Position numbers and translations under genes: made by a program. A stretch of 64,000 bases of DNA from the NCBI GenBank assembly GCA_022790955.1, contig JAAVYD010000034.1, forward strand, positions 47,090-111,089, in the 5' to 3' direction. Of this stretch, positions 62,942-64,000 are shown piece by piece. This DNA comes from Bacillota bacterium. GTDB taxonomy: Bacteria; Bacillota; Clostridia; Peptostreptococcales; Anaerovoracaceae. Below the pieces are notes generated by a model. That model made no database searches. It saw only the letters and a program-made list of their open reading frames with translations, and was not told the DNA's origin. The stretch's first letter is position 1. Every line of letters begins with the position of its first letter.

Positions 62942-63633
62942 AACTTCTTACAATCCTCTTCCCAAATATAACCTAATCCCCTTACATTTTTTATCATAGA
63001 AGGCTTCGACGGATCTTTTTCTATTTTTTCGCGCAGACGCCTTATATTAACCGCCAACGTATTTTCATCAACAAAATTACCGTCTATATCGTATATTGCA
63101 GATAAAAGCGAATTTTTTGATAAAATCCTGCCTGGATTCTCCATAAAATATATTAATAACTTCTGCTCGTTTGCTGTGAGATTTAAATACTCGCCATCCT
63201 TTTTAGCTCTGTTTTCGGAAATAAACAGCGTCATCGGACCGGAAACTATAATATTTCCGCTTTCCCCGCCGTTTATCCTTCTCATTATAGCCTTTACCTT
63301 TTCGCATAAAACCGCCAATGAAAAAGGCTTTGTAATGTAATCGTCCGCGCCTGCTTCATAGCCGTTTATCATATCTATCTCAGTATCAAGCGCAGTCAGG
63401 AACAAAAACATCACATCGTTTTCCCTTCTCACAAGCTCGCAAAAATCCAGCCCGTTTCCATCAGGCAGATTTATATCGCAGATAATAAGCTCCGCGTTGT
63501 GCTTACTATATAAATCTGCACCTTCCTTTATACACGCCGCTGAATATACGGTATATCCCTCTTTTGTAAGTTTTGCACTTACAGCCCTATTAATGCTCTC
63601 CTCATCTTCTACAATAAGTATCCTTTGCTCCAT
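62938..63633 (-). CDS. OmpR/PhoB-family response regulator
   Basis: 231 residues from ATG 63633, giving the standard receiver start MEQRILIVEDEES; an in-frame upstream ATG at 63675 would add 14 residues including a run of Gly encoded by a G10 tract. Receiver domain with acidic pair Asp10/Glu11, phospho-acceptor Asp53 (ICDINLPDGNG), and Lys in YITKPFS. The C-terminal winged HTH (about 130-228) has ENTLAVNIRRLREKIEKDP and VRGLGYIWE. It probably binds the TGTAAG direct repeats before the ABC genes. Confidence 0.94.
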   Translation of the reverse strand: MEQRILIVEDEESINRAVSAKLTKEGYTVYSAACIKEGADLYSKHNAELIICDINLPDGNGLDFCELVRRENDVMFLFLTALDTEIDMINGYEAGADDYITKPFSLAVLCEKVKAIMRRINGGESGNIIVSGPMTLFISENRAKKDGEYLNLTANEQKLLIYFMENPGRILSKNSLLSAIYDIDGNFVDENTLAVNIRRLREKIEKDPSKPSMIKNVRGLGYIWEEDCKKL

Positions 63634-63644
63634 TATCGCCTTTT

Positions 63645-63654
63645 CCCCCCCCCC
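63645..63654 (-). repeat. G10 homopolymer in the response-regulator leader
   Basis: Ten consecutive C on the plus strand (G on the coding strand), 12 bases upstream of the ATG at 63633 and just before the AAAAGG ribosome site. With ten G an upstream ATG (63675) is in frame with the gene; other lengths would put it out of frame unless changed by three. Confidence 0.85.
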
Positions 63655-63705
63655 TGAAAAATAATTTGTAAACATCTCTTAATCATATCTACATTAATCA
63701 AATTC

Positions 63706-63711
63706 ATTATA
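63706..63711 (-). promoter_or_regulatory. -10 element of the two-component operon
   Basis: Perfect TATAAT on the minus strand (63711-63706) with a loose -35 (TTAGAA, 18-bp spacer, near 63730-63735), predicting a start near 63699 and a leader of about 65 nt containing the G10 tract. The remaining 63736-64000 is AT-rich and I see no gene in it. Confidence 0.5.
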
Positions 63712-64000
63712 TCACACGCTTGAATCATTTTCTAACATTATTTTCCACTTTCAATCTCATATAACATAACCCTCTTTGTATACAATCAGTCTGCTGGAAA
63801 TTCCGAAAATCATCAGAAATATGATCCAACAATATCGCAAACTTTTTTCTTCCAAATATAATAAATACACATATAATTTAAAAATCTATAATGATACTAA
63901 AGGGCTAAAGCATATAAAATACGAATATCGTTTAAAATCATATACTTGATTATAATTGTGCTATTAAATTGGCTTGTTTTAGCAGTATTATAATCAATAA

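Noticed and set aside
1..64000. tRNA, rRNA, tmRNA or prophage/IS genes
   Set aside because: I looked for cloverleaf-like sequences, rRNA-conserved stretches, transposases and integrases in the gaps and found none that I could support.

Overview
The window is a chromosomal segment of a low-GC Gram-positive anaerobe, most likely class Clostridia. The evidence is a PolC-type replicative polymerase, the block pyrH-frr-uppS-cdsA-dxr-rseP...ispG...polC, the block rimP-nusA-ylxR-ylxQ-infB-rbfA-nrnA, an FHA-domain FtsW paired with a short penicillin-binding protein, a DUF5688 protein and S-layer-homology anchoring. A large secreted M60-type (mucinase-like) peptidase suggests a host-associated, probably gut, lifestyle. 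I cannot fix family or genus from sequence alone. Strong AGGAGG-type ribosome sites and sigma-A-like promoters (TTGNNN-17-TATAAT) are common.

Layout. 1-6219 (minus): translation/transcription operon (rimP, nusA, ylxR, ylxQ, infB, rbfA, nrnA running off the left edge) behind a clear promoter and a leader hairpin. 6260-8735 (minus): two membrane proteins, a 55-residue mini-gene and a lipoprotein. 8836-15252 (minus): ispG, an NfeD/SPFH pair and polC. 15361-29853 (minus): a complete seven-gene type 1 BREX phage-defence operon (brxA, brxB, brxC, pglX, an AlbA/Schlafen-type ATPase-HTH gene, pglZ, brxL), wedged between rseP and ispG, which are normally adjacent in Clostridia. 30233-35874 (minus): rseP, dxr, cdsA, uppS, a mini PASTA-like gene, frr, pyrH. 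35943-36643: two copies of a structured, inverted-terminus repeat. 36705-43892 (plus): cell-envelope genes (FHA-FtsW, PBP, an LTA-synthase-like protein with a long structured leader). 44447-49178: DUF5688 protein, small coiled protein, threonine aldolase-like enzyme, lysophospholipase-like hydrolase, molbindin. 49621-55976 (minus): dockerin-bearing M60 peptidase followed by an S-layer-anchored protein. 56357-58126 (minus): PadR/DUF1700/DUF4097 envelope-stress type operon. 58381-63633 (minus): two-component system driving a FtsX-type ABC transporter.

Most interesting points: (1) PolC lacks the whole DEDDh proofreading exonuclease normally inserted in its PHP domain; (2) the extra BREX gene carries a five-copy 11-bp tandem repeat inside its coding sequence just before its helix-turn-helix, so slippage would switch the C-terminus off and on; (3) the repeat pair at 35943-36643 shows a compensatory base-pair change; (4) the leader of the LTA-synthase-like gene has mutually exclusive pairings typical of a riboswitch-like element; (5) the dockerin protease and the S-layer protein next to it could form a two-gene surface complex; (6) a G10 tract lies in the leader of a response regulator. 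All homology calls come from reading motifs and family knowledge, with no database search.
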